Below are positions 20,072 through 22,637 of a DNA stretch of 22,637 bases, piece after piece. Source of the stretch: Beroe ovata. Lineage: Eukaryota > Ctenophora > Nuda > Beroida > Beroidae. The position numbers were made by a program, and so were the translations under genes. Every line of letters starts with the position of its first letter. Positions within the stretch are counted from its first letter, which is position 1. The stretch is from NCBI GenBank assembly GCA_946803715.1, contig CAMPET010000210.1, positions 4,082-26,718 on the forward strand. Reading direction: 5' to 3'. Below the pieces are notes generated by a model, which saw only the letters and a list, made by a program, of their open reading frames with translations, was not told the origin of the DNA and ran no database searches.

Positions 20072-21476
20072 CTCCTTATTAAACATGTATTGTCATTAAC
20101 TCCTTATGAACAGTCGTCAGCTAAAATTCCTGGTATATTTCCTCATGAAAATATATTGGCACTCCTTTTATTGTGTGCTGTGATTATGCTGGCATCGGGC
20201 CAAGATAAGTAGGCTATTAGGAATTGGACAGCTGATCGAAAGTGTATTGGTTTATTCAAACAGATAATCTACTTTTTTGTGCGGTTTGTAACCTAGGACT
20301 TGATTCAACTGATTGTAATAAGTGGAACGCAGCATTGACCCTCTGGCCTGTGCTCTGTTGAATCGGACCTGCAGTAGGGTATGGTATGGAAATCAGAATT
20401 TTTTGATTGTGTTGTAAATAATCTAATAGCATTGTGTAATGAGTTTTCTAACAAGATTTTGTTTCGATTGGTCCATAAATTGTCGGTCCTGAAGTTTCAA
20501 TATTTCGTGGGCGCGAACACCGAATGACATCCCATTAGATCTCCAGCGCGCAATCATTGTATTTGCTGCGCGCGTCTAGGAATTCTGCACGTACCGCAAC
20601 GAATATGGATGACGCGCATTATGGATTAGAACGTTGCTATGCTTCCTTATGGAGAACCCGAGAACATGGAACTCCGCAAAATAGCGTCATGTTATTGCGA
20701 TTTGCATTGCCTTGAACAGCTTCCCTGTAGACTTGACCAGCCTCCCTGTGATTAGTGATAGTGTGGTTCTATGCACCTGAGCATCATGACTGAATACGAT
20801 CAAAATCAGTTATTCAATTAAACAGTGCATTCGGGCACACTGGAAAGTCTATCCATCTATACATCCATTTGTCAAATGATACTCATCTGCCCAAGACTAC
20901 TCAATCGATAAGTTTTCTTACGGTTGTCTCAAATCCTGACCATATGCGGATATTCCAATCTACAAACGCGCGTTATTCCATACTTTGGTGTACGTGAATC
21001 ATTGCGCATGATTTGAGAAACCATGTCATTTGGTTTTCGCGCGCAAGGTCACGTTAGCGTGAATTTGTGCCTATGACGAGATAGTGTGTCACATTTAATC
21101 AAGTGAACCGCTGGTTTTGTCGGAGTGTTTTGCGTGTGTGTAGATCAGCCATTCATTCTCATATACACAGACAGTAAAAGTGAATGAACTCAACACCATA
21201 AACTTCTACACTGTCATTTTGGGCGATTGGCATTGTAACCTTAACATAGCCGTCTTAGAGTGTTGTAAATTTGGGAAGTCTCATTTCGGTGAAAACTGTC
21301 GGTATCACTCAAAGAAACTCATATTGTAATCAGCCTTGAGAACGGAGCTTGAAGAAAATGGGGACATCTAACAGCAACTTCACGCCCACTTAGGGTCTTA
21401 TAGCACAGTATCAGTGTTCACAAGGTTGTTAGTCTAGTAAATGACAACAATTAGAGTGATTGTTAATGTGCCCAAC

Positions 21477-21478
<2 letters not shown>
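20072..21478. other. No recognisable gene
   Basis: About 1.4 kb of AT-rich sequence with small GCGC patches at 20515-20580 and 21035-21060. A 35-codon ATG frame at 20605 exists but has neither neighbours nor domain. No tRNA or repeat beyond short ones was seen. Confidence 0.5.

Positions 21479-21515
<37 letters not shown>
21479..21515. repeat. (AC)n microsatellite
   Basis: Uninterrupted AC dinucleotides for about 36 bp. Confidence 0.95.
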
Positions 21516-21516
<1 letters not shown>

Positions 21517-22211
21517 CACAGTTAATGATATCTATATCCAACATACCGACTCCCGGTATAGTTTATGAAGGAGCAACACTGAGATGAGAATGATTTTAAA
21601 CTCCTAAACGAGCTGATTACAACCTCTCCCCAACAGTCTAGACTATAGTTACCATAGATACAGCGCATGAGAATATCATAGCTATTTCAATCACTATAAC
21701 TCCCCTATAACTGCATGGCGCGGGGTGGGGTGAATATATATATGATCAGTATCATGCCTCTGCTCTTGTTGTTGTTGCGTTCATTAGTCTTTCACAATTC
21801 AACAACCACTACCTGATCTCGCTTTTCATCAAAATAATTCCATTGTAATATAATTGTTCGGTTAATTGCGATGTCGGCAAATGCTTTGTATGATATATAT
21901 ATTCGAAAATAACATAATTTTGAAAATAACATAATCGTTAATCATGGTCGGCGACAACGATTAAAATTAAGTCGCGGACGGGATCAAATCACTTATAACG
22001 ATATATATATCCACATATGATATGACAACTGGAGCAAACTGCTACCAGTCAGTGAGTTGAGCTTGTCACTAGCGAGGGCGCCCTGCAATTATTACTATCT
22101 CCCAACCCTAACATGTTATCATGTTAGCATATTATCACACCCCAACAATCCGATTACCCCGCAATCCGCATTCCCACTACAGTGCTTCATCATGCCAACT
22201 CTGGGTGTGCT
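21516..22211. other. No recognisable gene
   Basis: AT-rich sequence with several ATATATAT runs (21738, 21896, 22002) and a short doubling of AAAATAACATAAT near 21906-21934. Nothing else stands out. Confidence 0.5.
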
Positions 22212-22488
22212 GTTTCCATAGAAACCTTGTTGCGTTTTCCTTGGATACCATGGTTGCTTTCCCTCGTGACATAACATGACCGTACTCTGATGAGGTGATG
22301 ATACTGATCACTGATTGGTTGTTGACTGTTGGGAGCTGAGTTCTGATTGGTTTGTTGACCAGTAAACTTGTAGTTCTATCACACACAAGCAAGTTCATGA
22401 GTAACTATCACCAAATATCTGTGTCATGTGACTGGAGGTATCAGTAACGTACGACTATGGTTGTTAGAGCAAGTGTCACCATAGCAAC
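22212..22488. promoter_or_regulatory. Candidate promoter: two X-boxes and inverted CCAAT boxes
   Basis: GTTTCCATAGAAAC at 22212-22225 and GTCACCATAGCAAC at 22475-22488 both match RYYNYYATRRNRAC; the second also satisfies the two-half-site RFX form exactly. Between them ATTGG (inverted CCAAT) occurs at 22314-22318 and 22346-22350, and TGACGT-type CRE words follow at about 22514. X-box with CCAAT is a familiar promoter arrangement. A minus-strand frame of 73 codons overlaps but carries no domain. Any driven gene would lie beyond the right edge or upstream on the minus strand. Confidence 0.4.
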
Positions 22489-22608
22489 GAAGAGGCTGTT
22501 TCCAAAGCAACTCTGACGTGTTCCGACGAACTGAACGTCACTGGTGGCGATGGACCGTAGTGAAGCGTGAGACACGTCATTTCAATAGCATTAACTAATA
22601 ACCTGAGT

Positions 22609-22637
22609 GTTTGTGTGTGTGTGTGTGTGTGTGTGTG
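22609..22637. repeat. (GT)n microsatellite at right edge
   Basis: Pure GT to the end of the window after TGAGTGTTTG. Confidence 0.9.

Noticed and set aside
22177-22398. 73-codon minus-strand frame
   Set aside because: It covers the CCAAT/X-box region, has no domain and no splice partners.
1-22637. CRISPR array, operon or other prokaryotic system
   Set aside because: Introns, a mitochondrial presequence and animal gene families show nuclear eukaryotic DNA; the tandem repeats lack the repeat-spacer pattern.

Overview
The window is animal nuclear DNA, most likely from a ciliated, early-branching or otherwise compact-genome marine invertebrate. Genes are dense, split by many short GT-AG introns (often 73-150 bp), and encode ancestral eukaryotic proteins: intraflagellar transport, mitochondrial TCA cycle, kelch repeats and a membrane RING-CH ligase. 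High allelic divergence and GCGC-rich patches fit such a genome, but the phylum cannot be fixed from the sequence. Three single N characters (3039, 15517, 17013) mark contig joins, and both window ends lie in GT microsatellite, so this looks like a whole scaffold or one trimmed at repeats.

Layout. 1-3038: a contig with no convincing gene; it carries a GT-rich microsatellite and a foldback (inverted-repeat) element at 2158-2624. 3040-3442 (minus): the 5' part of an IQ-motif gene resembling SPATA17, cut off by the N at 3039. 3721-4538 (minus): a complete four-exon IFT27-like small GTPase (192 aa). 4539-5639: a shared divergent promoter region with GCGC-rich patches. 5640-9907 (plus): a complete eleven-exon SUCLA2, the ATP-specific beta subunit of succinyl-CoA ligase (439 aa); its introns hold an 18-bp minisatellite, a 172-bp tandem repeat and a GTATAC-rich tract. 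9908-11510: intergenic, with a strong GCGC-rich island. 11511-17263 (plus): an eleven-exon kelch-repeat gene (511 aa), with an assembly-duplicated stretch in its 3' half. 17451-18098 (plus): a MARCH-type RING-CH E3 ligase with two membrane segments, possibly spliced to further exons up to 20071. 20072-22637: no recognised gene; a candidate promoter with X-box and CCAAT motifs lies near the right end.

Two points stand out. First, near-palindromic RFX-type X-box sequences (core GTTACCATGGTAAC and relatives) recur far above chance, in introns, in a 21-bp minisatellite and in a cluster at 18.4-18.95 kb; single-copy forms lie in the introns of the SPATA17-like gene next to IFT27. Second, 14425-15516 and 15518-16654 are two versions of one locus flanking a single N, best read as two haplotypes placed in tandem by the assembler.

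The genes do not form one pathway. IFT27 and the SPATA17-like gene are both linked to cilia or flagella, SUCLA2 is mitochondrial, and the kelch and MARCH genes are functionally open.
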